Shown piece by piece: positions 33,120 to 46,695 of a DNA stretch of 64,000 nt. The notes beneath the pieces are model-generated. The model was not told the DNA's origin. It did no database searches and saw only the letters and a program-made list of their open reading frames with translations. The stretch is from Elysia chlorotica. Its lineage: Eukaryota > Mollusca > Gastropoda > Plakobranchidae. Every line of letters begins with the position of its first letter. The first letter of the stretch is position 1. The DNA lies in contig RQTK01000028.1 in the NCBI GenBank assembly GCA_003991915.1, positions 911,110-975,109 of the forward strand. The letters run 5' to 3'. A program made the position numbers and the translations under genes.

Positions 33120-33440
33120 ACTCGAGCGTAACTCCTCCTTCACTCTATGTCTCTCTATTTACCTCTCTCTATCTATCTCTCATTCGTTCTCCCTATCTAT
33201 TTATATCTCCCTCTTTCTCACTATCTATTTATCTCTCGCTCTTTCTCAATATCTATTAATCTCTCACTCTTTCTGCCTCTATCTTTGGTTCTTTATCATT
33301 CTTTATCTACCCACTCTTATTCACCTCCTCTTTTCCTCTTTCCTTATCCCTCACTCTTTATCTCCCCTCTCTAGCTGTCTAGCTCTTCCTCTTTCCCTTT
33401 CTCTCCACTTTTCTCCATTCCCCTCCTCTTTCACTATCCT
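33120..33440. repeat. Pyrimidine-rich degenerate (TCTA/TCTC) stretch
   Basis: About 320 bp made of CTCTCTAT/TTTATCTC-like text. It probably represents decayed microsatellite. Confidence 0.75.
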
Positions 33441-34449
33441 ACTCTTTCTGCCCTCCTCTGTTTCACGTCCGGTGTCTATTTTTATACAACCCTCTACACT
33501 GTCCCCAGCCAGCCTGGTCATGTGGATAAAATCCTTACCTTGACAAAATAACACATCAGCTGAACTCAACCAACCGCAAACAGTAAAGAATAACGGACGA
33601 CCAGGGTGCGACCGTTCCCTGTATACATGTTTTTACTAAGACCCAGATACGATCTAAAATGAGCCGCCCTGGTTCAGCCTCAGATTCTGAATGTCACAGA
33701 GCGTCTAATTTTCTCTTGGCTTCTAACAATGATCCTAGCCCCAAAACCAAATAGTGTTTTTACTCCTCTGTATACCCTTACAGTCTTCCCATTTGAAAAA
33801 GACTTAGTACATATGACCTGGTTTTTTGTTTGTTTGGTTTTGCTATTTTTATTTTGTTGTTGGTGATGGGGTTTGGGTTGGTGTTGGTGATGCTGCTGTG
33901 GCTGTTGTTGTTCTTCTCCATTTTTACTTTATCATTCTCTCAATCAGAGACCAAATCCTCCAGTCTTCTCCTCTTTGGATGCTCCTTTTCCTCTCGCTCT
34001 CAGCTCAGTGCTCAGACAAAAACAATATCACAGCATCGTTTTCCCCTCTGTGACTCCCGCTTAGGTCCCTAACTTGATTAAATATGTATGATTCAGTGTC
34101 CAGGCTCCACTAGCTTCCTCCATAGGAGGGCAATAAATAATTTGCCGTTGAGATAATTTTCCTGCAGGGCAATAATCATCGAGTGTCTCTTTCCCGAAAA
34201 TCGATAAACCAACTGTCTGGACATGCGGCATTGCGATATAGACCTGGGATCCTGTCGCTACATTCTGGATCTATCAGCGCTCGGCATTCATTTGAGCATC
34301 ATTATACACATGAGAGCAAAAACTCAGACTGGCACACTGGTTAACGAGTCTGGCACTAAATCAAGATATCAAATAACTAATTGTTTCCCTGGTTTTTGCG
34401 ATTTAAAAAAATGATGACTCTTGTGTTACAAAATGGTGTAATGCCAAAT
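33441..34449. other. Spacer, nothing recognised
   Basis: Contains a GT/GTT-rich stretch at 33850-33915. The two overlapping frames there (33826 and 33830) are Val/Leu/Phe-rich without motifs. No gene called. Confidence 0.4.
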
Positions 34450-34583
34450 GAGATAAGAAAAGGGCGTAAAGCAATATGATGAGGAGATATGAAGACCTTT
34501 TTTTTCATGCAAACGAGAGATAAGAAAAGGGCATAAAGCAATAGGATGAGGTGATATGAAGACCATTTTTTTTCATGCAAACG
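34450..34583. repeat. Tandem duplication, two units of about 67 bp
   Basis: Units start GAGATAAGAAAAGGGC and end TTTCATGCAAAC, differing at a handful of positions. Confidence 0.9.
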
Positions 34584-34820
34584 AACAGCTTGAATGTTAG
34601 TCAATTTAAAATAACATGGGTTTCGTTCACCTTTAATAACTATGCGCCTGCATTAAATTTTATATATTTTCACAATATTTTCATCCTATTTACCCCCAAC
34701 TTCTAGTATTTTTTTATCATTAATATGATGTTTCCAATTCCATTCAGTCAGAATGGACTCTGGATCCATATTAATCAAGCTTTTTAAAGAGGAAAAAGTG
34801 ATCCTTGATTTGTTTTACGC

Positions 34821-35082
34821 TACAGTATTGATAAGAGCCGCCAGTTTTATAAATAAACCATACTACGCCTAATAATAGATAAAGCAGGATCCTCTTCGAG
34901 CGCAGATAATTATGTAGACGTGTGATTTAAGGTGAAATGTGTTTGTGACGCTACATGTCTGGAGAACCAAGTCTACGTCTTTAAGTCTGGGGTCAAAAAG
35001 GAAAACTGCTTTATCTATTTTAGACGTCGTATGCTTTATTTATAAAACTGGCGACTCTTTTATCAATAATATTGATACAGTA
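34821..35082. repeat. Long imperfect inverted repeat, arms about 67 and 77 bp
   Basis: The left arm 34821-34887 starts TACAGTATTGATAAGAG and contains GCCAGTTTTATAAATAAA. The right arm 35006-35082 is its reverse complement with about ten mismatches and a ten-base insertion. The central 118 bp are unrelated. The layout resembles a fold-back element or an inverted duplication; no transposase is inside. Confidence 0.85.
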
Positions 35083-35377
35083 CAATTCTGCCGCTGGCAT
35101 TCTCTACATAGTCACTCTCAGTCTCTGGTACCTAACACACCAAGCCTCAACATTTTTGTGGCTTGCCCAATGCCGCAGGAATCCCACAGCGCAGAGCAAT
35201 TAATCCAAATAAACTAATATGGATTCCCGCATGCCGCAAACATGACGTAATTCACTAAACCTAATATTTCAATCTAGACTTGGACCAATATTGCCGGATG
35301 CAGGGAAGTGTGTTGTCGCCCTTATAGTCAGACTACAGAAACAGAAATAAATAATATAGATCGATGAATAAAATTAT

Positions 35378-35379
35378 AG

Positions 35380-35449
<70 letters not shown>
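35378..35449. repeat. (GA)n microsatellite
   Basis: About 34 GA units. Confidence 0.97.
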
Positions 35450-35453
<4 letters not shown>

Positions 35454-36394
35454 ACTGAATGAGCGCATTGCATGGACAAACTTCGATGCCAGACACTTAT
35501 CGCATCTGCCATCTCCATCAGATACACACATAATACAAAATACCAACTGCTTTGGTCTGCTTTTTGCCCCTAGGGTATCACCAGAATCATTATAGATTAG
35601 AAACCTGGAGTGTGAATGGAGCCTCACCTGAAGTGTTATGGTTTCTCTGTATCTGTATAAAGAGCCCTGCGATGCTTTAGTGTAGATTATTGTGCCCTGG
35701 GGTGATAATTACTTGAGTTTCATTAGTGCCTTGGCAGCATGACGCAGTTTCATTGTCTCTACCTCTCCATCATCCTCATTTTCTGTGCTCAATTTGACAA
35801 CCTTGATGCTGATAAAGGATAGTGATCAAAATGCAAAGTGGTCTGCAATGTAACTCGATGAAGTAGGTAGTAATATATCAACCATAATAAATGTAGTTTT
35901 CTCCGTTTCTCGAAAAATTATATCGGATTTTTGCAACATTGTTCAGTTTATTATAATTAGTAATAGCACGGCTACGCCGAATTTCCGTGAAATTGACAAA
36001 TAAAGATTGATCATAATTATATTATCTAATATAGCTCATGTATAATTTTGACAGTAAAGAGAAATAACCCTAATAATAATCTTTAAAAAATATTTTGTAG
36101 ACAACTACATATTCTCACAAGAAAAGTCAATATTGGAGTTTATATTATTCTTCTGTTACCAATGTCTCTCGCCAAATTGGCACATTGGCACGTTTAAAAA
36201 GCTTTATTGCCGATTGCCTACTTGTTTATCTGTGCATGTGAATTTCTCGGTCTCTATTAAATTTTAATGACAGGCAAACAAATGTTCTTTCAGAGAGCCG
36301 TATTTACATACAATACACTAAATGTCCAACTCTGTTTTTGTAACTTAGCTTTCTTACTCCATACTCATTTTTCCTTATTTTTTGTCATATTATT
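35450..36394. other. Spacer, nothing recognised
   Basis: AT-rich DNA without supported features. Confidence 0.45.
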
Positions 36395-36398
36395 GTTA

Positions 36399-36440
<42 letters not shown>
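36395..36440. repeat. (TTA)n microsatellite
   Basis: About 14 TTA triplets immediately next to the tail end of the minus-strand SINE at 36447, so it is probably the SINE's own expanded tail. Confidence 0.95.
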
Positions 36441-36441
<1 letters not shown>

Positions 36442-36637
36442 GGCTTTATTGTGGACAGGCCCCGAGACGGACGTCTGACAATTTTATGTGCTGCCACACA
36501 CGAGACAGGGCGGGTCTAAGCCGGTCACATTATACTGACACCGACCCAATCAGTAGGGAACGCAACAGCCAGGATTCAAACTCAGACCTTTTGCGTCGTA
36601 AGCCGATGCTCTACACCTGGACCACCGCGCCCCCCGT
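36441..36637 (-). mobile_element. tRNA-derived SINE, best full-length copy
   Basis: Reading the minus strand, the head has GCGGTGGTCCAGGTGTAGAGC (A box), an anticodon-like loop and GAGTTTGAATCC (B box). The body then has TAGGGAACGC (reverse) and GGTCGGTGTCAGTATAATG, followed by CCGCCCTGTCTCGTGTGTGG and GTCAGACGTCCGTCTCGGGG. The 3' end is CCTGTCCACAATAAAGCC, leading into (TAA)n. Total about 190 bp plus tail. It depends on a LINE for movement and encodes no protein. The family belongs to the tRNA-headed mollusc SINEs, but I cannot name it from sequence alone. Confidence 0.85.
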
Positions 36638-38357
36638 TTTCTAATCACTCATTGGCTCAGTACGTTTTGGGAAGAGCACAGATTTCTAACTTTCTAAATA
36701 CATGTAGTACTATTAATAGACATCTATGGGGAAGAGCTACGTATAGACGCTGGTCCAATTCCCTAGCCTATCGGTTTCGTTTTCGCTATAGCGCCCATCA
36801 TCACAAGATCTCTTTATTCCAAAAGCGCTGCACCATGACGGGTGACGTCTTGTCGCTAATCCGTGTTATCGCATTAGGGGGAAAATCTGCGCTGTATGTA
36901 AACATAAACCTTGATATTTCAGACATTCCAGCCCCATTCAGGTGCAAGAAGAATGTAAACAGCATAAGAATGAATCTCTATATCCGACACGATTTTTCTT
37001 GGTGACGTTCACTTTGACCCGAGGAGGAAACACATTTTTACAAATAAAGGAGAACAATCACTGGTAGGGCAAAATGGGTATCAAAATTCCACAGAGTAAA
37101 ATGTGGAAGACCGCCTCAAAAAAGGGTCTTAATGCCACAAATTGGAAGATCATTTTTGTTTACTTCTATCATGAGCCATAACCCCAGTCTCCTACTGTAT
37201 CTCCGCTAAAATGCATTGTACCTATTGGTATTGAACATTAATTTTTTTATAGTTATAAAATATTTCACTTCAACCCTGGCGCTAAATATGATCTGCGTTT
37301 GATAGGCATGGTATTGCTTGATTGAATTGTTTTCGAAATATACATGCAACAGGTCCACAACACCAACAAAACAACAACATAATTTCACAATAATGAGGGT
37401 TTCTGAGGATTCTATATCCGGAGGAGGAGATAGCGATGCTAAGATTAGAATTGGAATAAATCAAGGACCAAATAAGTGAGGTAGAGAGAGAGACAGAGAG
37501 AGACAGAGAGAGAGAGACAGAGAAAGACAGACAGACAGACAAACAGGCTAACAAACTAAGATTAACCAAGAGAACAGCAGTCTCAAAGCCACACATACAG
37601 ACAGCTCTACGAATCATACAGAGTATGTTGAACAAAGAAAATAGACAAAGACAAATAAATTACACAAATAAACAAAAACTAAACAAAGAAAAAAACAACA
37701 TGACAGGATAATGGAGGTGAGCACTAAAGCAAAGTAACATCACTATCGAGTATTGCCAGCTCTAGAATCCATTGTTCAGCCCGTGCCTCGCGACAACGGT
37801 GGGGTCTCTTTAGAGATCTTGCGATAACATTGTCCATAGCGAAAACCAGGACGAGAGGACTGGTAAGGCAGTCTGCACTGGCGTCGAGTCATAGCTTTAC
37901 CATAGACTTACGCAGCCAATGGTCGATCAGGAAAAAAAAACAAAAAAATACCTGAAGGGTGTAATTATGTCATCCATGATTGTCATCATGCAAATCGCAA
38001 AGCCGGTCCTGTCTGTTACTCACCACGATGCGTGTGGCACGCGTGCACGACCTCGGGCGTTACCGGCGATTGAAATCAGACTCACTCTTGTCAGGGATGG
38101 CTGGACTCACAGAGAAGTTGCTTTTTATTTTTAATTTGTTACAGAGAATCACAACTCACACACAATGAGGTTACAAAATGGACGCATAGAGAAGATTTTA
38201 AAAAGTTGTTTGAAAGAATCACAAGTCATACACTGCGGGTTTTCAAATCTGTGCGGAGACCGATAATAATAATGTTCATTCTTTAAATAATCACCAAAGA
38301 GTGTATATCTCAACTAAAAACAAACATAACAACAACAACAACAACAACAACAACAGC

Positions 38358-38409
<52 letters not shown>

Positions 38410-38886
38410 CAGAAAAAGAAACAAAGGGCGCCAAAAATAACTCCAAACATAAATTATAACAATTACAACCACCACAAAATGGTTTTATTTTATTTACCTT
38501 TTAAGTGCAAAACACTTTTAACAGAAAAATTGTGACAACAAACGCTCAGAAGAATTAACATAAAAATATTGCCAGTTGATCAAGATTGTGTAAAGCCAAC
38601 CGCGGTAAAACCGTGTACCATTCATTTATTGAAAACTAGTCTTGAACAAAGGAAACGGCAGATCCAAACACTGGAGACCTGAATGAGGAAGCGATCTGTT
38701 CTTCTTTTTAGTTGTGGCATGGAAGGACACCATCCTGTCACTCCGCTCTGTCTCTCTATCTCTCTGTCTCTCTTTCTATCTTCCTCTCCCTCTTTCTGTC
38801 TCATTTTATCTTACTTTCTCTTTTTGTCTGTCCGTCACTGTCCTACCCTCTCCCCCTCTCGTTCTCTATCTCCTTCTGATCCTAAC

Positions 38887-38951
<65 letters not shown>

Positions 38952-38960
38952 CTGTCTTTC
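36637..38960 (+). repeat. Segmental duplication, copy 1
   Basis: Starts GTTTTCTAATCACTCATTGG and matches 42470-44262 in the same orientation with only a few percent difference. It carries about 450 extra bases at roughly 38153-38606, including a (CAA)n array, that copy 2 lacks. Paired ORFs inside (36652-37005 and 42559-42831) differ mostly by amino-acid-changing substitutions, so I regard them as non-coding. The left edge abuts the SINE at 36441-36637. Confidence 0.9.
38330..38408. repeat. (CAA)n microsatellite
   Basis: About 25 CAA units with two interruptions, in the part unique to copy 1. Confidence 0.97.
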
Positions 38961-38964
38961 TCTC

Positions 38965-39012
<48 letters not shown>
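38886..39012. repeat. (TCTG)n then (CT)n
   Basis: About 17 TCTG units and then about 24 CT units. Copy 2 of the segmental duplication has only CT here, so the tetranucleotide array expanded after duplication. Confidence 0.97.
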
Positions 39013-39013
<1 letters not shown>

Positions 39014-40634
39014 AGAAAGAGGCACTCTAGCGACCTCAAAAACTGCCCATGCCCATGACCCCACTTTACCCATCCAAGCTTCAAAAGCGGATTCATGACT
39101 TCGGGCCACACTTGATCTATACGCTCTTAAGTACCTGGCGCTTATATTGATCTACTTCAACACTCATGGTGATAACATATTCATCTATCAAGACACTCGC
39201 TTTTCTAAACAAAATTGTCCATACTAAGGGATAACTAAATAGTATGGGCTGCCGATTTGATACACATTTCTTCTTCTAACCAATTTTCTTTACCTGTCTT
39301 GGTGTATATCAATTAATTGGCATGATATGACAATGTAGGTGATGGACGGGTAATTTATTGCATTCTAAAATGGATTTGTCACTGTAAAACACAGTCAATA
39401 ATTGCTCTGATGAATATTCTAGCTAGAAAAGTAAAAGAAAATACTCCAGTTGAGAAATTAAGAAATACCTCAGCTGAAGAAATAAGAAATGCGCCAGTGG
39501 GTCCAAACACTACGATTGTCAAAAGGTTCTGCGAATTCCAACTAAAATTAATGAAATGCGGAAACCTCTATTGGCCAACCGCAGGCAGTTATTCGGAAAT
39601 GTCCTTAAAACCATTAAATCAACGCAGCACCTTTTTCTTTCTTTTCCTCGGCTTTCCTTAGAAGAAAAAAGCCATGTAGCCTATTATAGTATGTTGGCCT
39701 TTTTAAATAAATTTGAAAGAAAATCAATAGAAGTATCTCAAGTAGTTCTTACCTGGGAAATAATTATTGTTCCCATTTCCATGATGAATTTACGACAAGC
39801 GTCATAATAATGTCATGTCCTTATCTTATAGGTATACACTTAGAATAATAAATTGTTTTCGTAAGTTGCGCGTGCAGTTGTACGTGAGAAATGTTTATCC
39901 CATTCCTATGTTAAAATTACATCCACTGACATACAAATGTGATTATCTCACAGGATATTTCTAGAACCCCCTGTCAGCCGTTAAATATTTGTGAGTTAAT
40001 AGGAGTTTAATGCCACAAGGCCAGACAATAAGTGACATGAATGCAGCACCCCCGCCCACAAAACATCTAGCTTCAGAAGCTGGCAAGGACACCAGGACAG
40101 ATCTAATGCGCGACCTTTGCTGCCTTGTTATTTCCGCCGCTTCATTGTTTTCATGTTGTGACTGGAGAAGTTGCCGCCCTTTTCAGGTCTAAATTGTTTA
40201 GCGGTGATCAATCGGACTCTTGTTTCTGGAGAGTTGTCGCCCTTGACAGTCCTAAATAAGTTATGTTGCCCCAGGTATTAGACAAAAGTGTGTTTAGGTT
40301 TTGGGTATCTCCTTCACTCATCTTTCAGATCCCGCTCTGAATGTCAGGATTAGTGCACAGCTGTATTTACCAAACATGAACATAGTGGTTTTTTCTGTTC
40401 AAAACAGTCATATTGTCGGAATTAAAGCAAAAAACCCCCACAAAAACAAACAAACTAGGGAAAAAAATAACAATATAACAACAAATCAAAACAAAACAAA
40501 AACAAAACATAAAACAAAAAAAAAACATAAAATACTTAGTGCAAGCAAATAAAAGGAGATATAACATGCATTGTAAATATTCGAGATTTTTATCACTTGA
40601 GTTTTATAAATTTCTTTCCTCCTTTTGGTAACAC
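39013..40634. other. Spacer with two unassigned overlapping ORFs
   Basis: Frames at 39410-39661 and 39556-39807 overlap and could be one frameshifted relic (KENTPVEKLRNTSAEEIRN; RRQLFGNVLKTIKSTQ). I recognise no domain. The rest is AT-rich. Confidence 0.3.
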
Positions 40635-40760
40635 GGGAAGCTCAGCCAGTTAGCGATCTGATGTGACAAACAGGAGTTTTGCGCTTCGAATCCTAGGTTG
40701 TACCGAGTTAATATAGAATTCTTCGGGATTCTTCTCGACAGGCATGTTGAGCAGAAAAGT
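40635..40760 (+). mobile_element. Possible decayed SINE head
   Basis: GGGAAGCTCAGCCAGTTAGCG resembles an A-box region and GCGCTTCGAATCC a B box about 40 bases later. No body landmarks are convincing. Confidence 0.3.
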
Positions 40761-41156
40761 GACAAATAATTTTCACTGGATTGTCATTACATGTTTATCA
40801 TTCAACGGGGTGTGAAAGAAATATGCTGTTTTTTGAGCATGTAAATCTAAAAACCAACAAGGGAGGGCGATTTCTTCGGCCACCGATCTATCTGTTTAAT
40901 GATCCATCTCTATCCTCATTTTTTGCTCATTCCCTCAGTGATTTCCCACTTCTTTCTTTGTTATATCGATCACCAGGTTCTTGGGATAAATGGACGCTAT
41001 CATATTAACATTATCTTCCTCCCACCCTAGAAGGCTGGGCGTGCTCGTTGAAGATCTTTTAGTTTATTTGACTGCTTCTTTTCCTTTCTCACCGTCTTCC
41101 TTTGTCGGCCTGTATGTTTATCTTTTTGTTGATCTCTATCTCTCATTGTGTATGTA

Positions 41157-41194
41157 TCTCTCTCTCTCTATCTCTATCTCTGTTTCTCACCCTT

Positions 41195-41238
<44 letters not shown>
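41157..41238. repeat. (CT)n microsatellite
   Basis: Interrupted TCTA/CTCC stretch followed by about 20 CT units. Confidence 0.95.
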
Positions 41239-41242
<4 letters not shown>

Positions 41243-41624
41243 CTCCTATACTTCTCAGTGTAATCGCTACCCATCTCAAGAATATCCCAGATCCTTTTAC
41301 CTGTGTCTTTCATACATATGCCTCATCACTGTCTGCACCCTTACACTTACACCTCTCATCCTAAATACACGTATGCCGTCTCGGCCAATAAGGATTCTAT
41401 CACCTATTCACCTGCAATTTCGATCGCACGCAGTCTTGTTAGTTTGATCTTTACCGACTTCAACACTGCCATGTACCTCCGCCCAGTTTCCCAAATACTT
41501 GCACCCCCAACCTTCAATCTGGCTGTTTTGACACCAAACAAGCTTATCAATGTCACACCGATAGAATCTCCACTGACGTAAACTATCACACCAAGGCTTC
41601 CATTAACCATTGTTTACAAATTAA

Positions 41625-41832
41625 AACTAAATTATCCATAGCCGCTATATCAGCACACGTTTGTCGAATTACATACAGTCTTTTGATAGACTTTCGAACT
41701 AAATTGTCCATAGATGCTCTATAAGCACGCGTTTTGCGGATCACAGTCTTTTAAAAGACTTTCAAACTAAATTGTCCATAGATGCTCTATAAGCACACAG
41801 TTTGCGTATCACAGTCTTTTGAAATACTTTCG
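41625..41832. repeat. Three-unit minisatellite of 68-72 bp
   Basis: Units begin at 41625, 41697 and 41765, each with AACTAAATTRTCCATAG, TATAAGCAC (or a variant) and CACAGTCTTTT. The middle unit contains the palindrome AGTCTTTTAAAAGACT. Confidence 0.92.
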
Positions 41833-42469
41833 TTAGTGAGGGGTGTGTGATGGTGCTGGAGTTGCCGCCAATGTCCAGGAGGTCAAGAATGAAACCCGCT
41901 CGTGCCACCAGGCTCCTTATTGTGTTGGTCTGTATGGGTATAATCTGACCATCCAAGTCCCGAGCACACCTTGACCCCCATGTTCTCTGGCTCTATTTTC
42001 CCTCCCTTCCCCATTTTGTTCTGTTCCCCCAACATTATCTCCTGATTCAGTTCATGGATAATAATATCCCATTGTTACATTTATTTGAAGAACATCTAGG
42101 CACACTATTATAACATCATGCCATCTTCAGCTTGTATTATGCTTGTGGTCGTGCAGCTAACACCTTATAATGTGCCCCCCCTCTCTCTCTCTCTCTCTCT
42201 CTCATTATCATTTTTATTATCAGTGTAATTTCCCGCTACATTTCCCCTTTCTTGAAATTCTGAAGCCCAGATATCCTTATTGCTATGGCGTAGTCATACA
42301 AGTACTTAGCAGGATGCCGTGTTTTTCTGACCTATTCAGGTGGAAACAGAGTGCGGCGACCTCGCATATTTCCCCCGTTTGTATTGAAGACCCCGCCCTG
42401 AGCTCTGGTAACAGTCCTTGCGATCCACAAGCAATCGCGGATGACATAATCGCGCCTTGTAGGCAAAGT
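41833..42469. other. Spacer, nothing recognised
   Basis: Only a short CT tract at 42180-42203 stands out. Confidence 0.45.
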
Positions 42470-44209
42470 GTTTTCTAATCACTCATTGGCTCAGTAAGTT
42501 TAGGGAAGAGCACATATGTCTAAATAGTACTATTAATAGACATCTATGGGGAAGAGCTATGTATAGACGCTGGTCCAATTCCCTAGCCTATCGGTTTCGT
42601 TTTTGCTATAGCGCGCATTATAACAAGATCTCTTTATTCCAAAAGCGCTGCACCATGACGGGTGACGTCTTGTTGCTAATCCGTGTTATCGCATTAGGGG
42701 AGGGGGGAAAATCTGCGCTGTATGTAAACATAAACCTTGATATTACAGACATTCCAGCCCCATTCAGGTGCAAGAAGAATGTAAACAGCATAAGAATGAA
42801 TCTCTATATCCGACACGATTTTGCTTGGTGACGTTCATTTTGACCCGAGGAGGAAACACATTTTTACAAATAAAGGAGAACAATCACTGGTAGGGCAAAA
42901 TGGGTATCAAAATTCCACAGAGTAAAATGTGGAAGACCGCCTCAAAAAAGGGTCTTAATGCCACAAATTGGAAGATCATTTTTGTTTACTTCTACCATGA
43001 GCCAGAAGCCTGGTCTTCTACTGTATCTCCACTAAAGTGCATTGTACCTATTGGTATTGAACATTAATTTTTTTATAGTTATAAAATATTTCACTTCAAC
43101 CCTGGCGCTAAATATGATCTGCGTTTGATAGGCATGGTATTGCTTGATTGAATTGTTTTCGAAATATACATGCAACAAGTTCACAAAACCAACAAAACAA
43201 CAACATAATTCCTCAATAATGAGGGTTTCTGAGGATTCTATATCCGGAGGAGGAGATAGCGATGCTAAGATTAGAATTGGAATAAATCAAGGACCAAATA
43301 AGTGAGGTAGAGAGAGAGACAGAGAGAGACAGAGAGAGAGAGACAGAGAAAGACAGACAGACAGACAAACAGGCTAACAAACTAAGATTAACCAAGAGAA
43401 CAGCAGTCTCAAAGCCACACATACAGACAGCTCTACGAATCATACAGAGTATGTTGGACAAAGAAAATAGACAAAGACAAATAAATTACACAAATAAATA
43501 AAAACTAAACAAAGAAAAAAACAACATGACAGGAAAATGGAGGTGAGCACTAAAGCGAAGTAACACCACTATCGAGTATTGCCACCGCTAGAATCCCCTG
43601 TTCATCCCGTGCCTCGCGACAACGGTGGGGTCTCTTTAGAGATCTTGCGATAACATTGTCCATAGCGAAAACCAGGACGAGAGGACTGGTAAGGCAGTCT
43701 GCACTGGCGTCGAGTCATAGCTTTACCATAGACTTACGCAGCCAATGGTCGATCAGGAAAAAAAAACAAAAAAATACCTGAAGGGTGTAATTATGTCATC
43801 CATTATCCGCATGCAAATCGCAAAGACGGTGCTTTCTGTTACTCACGACGATGCGTGTGGCACGCGTGCACGACCTCGGGCGTTACCGGCGATCGAAATC
43901 AGACTCACTCTTGTCAGGGATGGCTGGACTCACAGAGAAGTTGCTTTTTTATGTTTAAGTTGTGACAGAGAATCACAACTAACACTGTAAAATCTTGTAC
44001 CATTCATTTATTGAAAACGAGTCTTTAACAAAGGAAGTTGCGGATCCAAACCCTGGCGACCTGAATGAGGAAGCGATCTGTTTTTCTTTTTACTTGTGGC
44101 ATGGTAGGACACCATCCTATCACTCCGCTCTGTCTCTCTTTCTATCTTCCTCTCCCTCTTTCTATCTCATTTTATCTCTCTTTCTCTTTTTGTCTGTCCG
44201 TCACCGTCC

Positions 44210-44252
<43 letters not shown>

Positions 44253-44262
44253 CTCCCCCTCC
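42470..44262 (+). repeat. Segmental duplication, copy 2
   Basis: Direct copy of 36637-38960 without the 450-bp (CAA)n part. It contains the same AGAGAGACAGAG/GACA tract (43310-43366) and the same GC-rich block (43620-43960). It ends within a (CT)n tract (44215-44262), where the sequence switches straight to a LINE fragment on the other strand. Confidence 0.9.
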
Positions 44263-44263
44263 C

Positions 44264-45400
44264 GACTAGGTATTGCTCTTGCATAGTTGACATTTTAAGT
44301 GCTGAGATGTCTATTTTTGCTGAGTGTTTGGTTGGTTTGTTACACACTTTTAGTTTGATTTGAAGCTTTGCCACCACTGGGTTGTGGTCTGAGTGGATGT
44401 CTGCTCCTGGGTATGTCTTTACACTTTTTACATTGTTCTTAAAGCGGTTGCTGATCATTATATAGTCGATTTGGTTTCGGCTAACGTCACCAGGGCTTTT
44501 CCACGTGTAGAGTTTTCTGGCTGTTTGTTTGAAGTGAGTGTTTGCTATGATCAACTGATGTTCTTCACAAAATTGTATAAGCCTCTCTCCTCTCTCATTT
44601 TGCTTTCCCAGACCGAAACGACCCACAGTAGGGGGGTAAGGAGTGTTGCCGACTTTTGCATTCAGATCCCCCATGATTATCAGGATGTCTGTAGACTTAA
44701 CCTGTTTCGTCACCTGGCGAATTTGCTCATAAAATTGCTCTACCTCTGCGTCCGAGTAGTCTGTTGTTGGGGCGTAGATCTGAATTATCGCAAGATCGAA
44801 CGGATGGGCTTTTATTTTCAGAAGAATAATTCTTTCATTCACTGGCCAGTATCCAAGTACGTGTTTTTGCAGATGTTTCTTTATCAATATGCCAACACCG
44901 TGTTTATGCTCTTTCCCCCCTGAATATAGAAATATATGTTCTTCAGAGTGTGCACATCCTGAATCTGTCCATCTAGTTTCACACAAGCCCAACAAGTTTG
45001 TGTTCATATATTTTGCTTCTTGCAATAGGTTTGTAAGTTTCTCTGGTTAGTTTAGTGTTCTTACATTACATGTACATACTCTAAGATCATTCCTTCTAGT
45101 TTTCGCACTTATTGGATCGGGGTTAAGCCAACGCAATGGATTTGGGCAAAACTCGTCATGAACATGAGCACTACTAGCGGGATGGTTAATCTCTTCCCTG
45201 TTACTATTTACAACGGGTACTTCAGCCGCAGGGGTCTCGGTTTCACCCGTACAACTTCTAGCTTGTCTTCTTGTTTGAACCATTGTTTTTGGATTGCCAT
45301 TGCTGACTATGAGATTACGTGGTAACGATTCAGCGTTTTCCACGGTGGCTGGCTGCATATCTTTTACATCTTGAATGCACCCCAGAGTGTACCACACACC
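44264..45400 (-). pseudogene. Non-LTR retrotransposon endonuclease (RTE-like), interrupted
   Basis: The minus strand encodes an apurinic-type endonuclease domain that nicks target DNA for retrotransposition. In the 254 non-repeat residues from 45025 to 44264 I see CETRW (catalytic Glu at about residue 16), IQIYAPT (81-87), MGDLNAKVG (118-126), NQIDYIM (184-190) and SDHNPVV (212-218). These are the ordered motifs of the endonuclease/exonuclease/phosphatase fold. The upstream frame (45397-45050) ends CTCNVRTLN and is in the same phase, separated by one TAA codon at 45047-45049. After residue 254 the frame runs into a GA repeat and the reverse transcriptase is absent. RTE-type is inferred from the motif wording and not proven. 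Confidence 0.85.

Positions 45401-46695
<1,295 letters not shown>

Noticed and set aside
36652-37005. Paired ORFs in both copies of the segmental duplication (36652-37005 and 42559-42831)
   Set aside because: Of the differences I compared, about six change the amino acid and one is silent, and the second copy lacks the same start. This is the pattern of non-coding drift and not of a maintained gene.
41625-41832. CRISPR-like array
   Set aside because: It is three adjoining units without unique spacers in a eukaryotic context, that is, a minisatellite.
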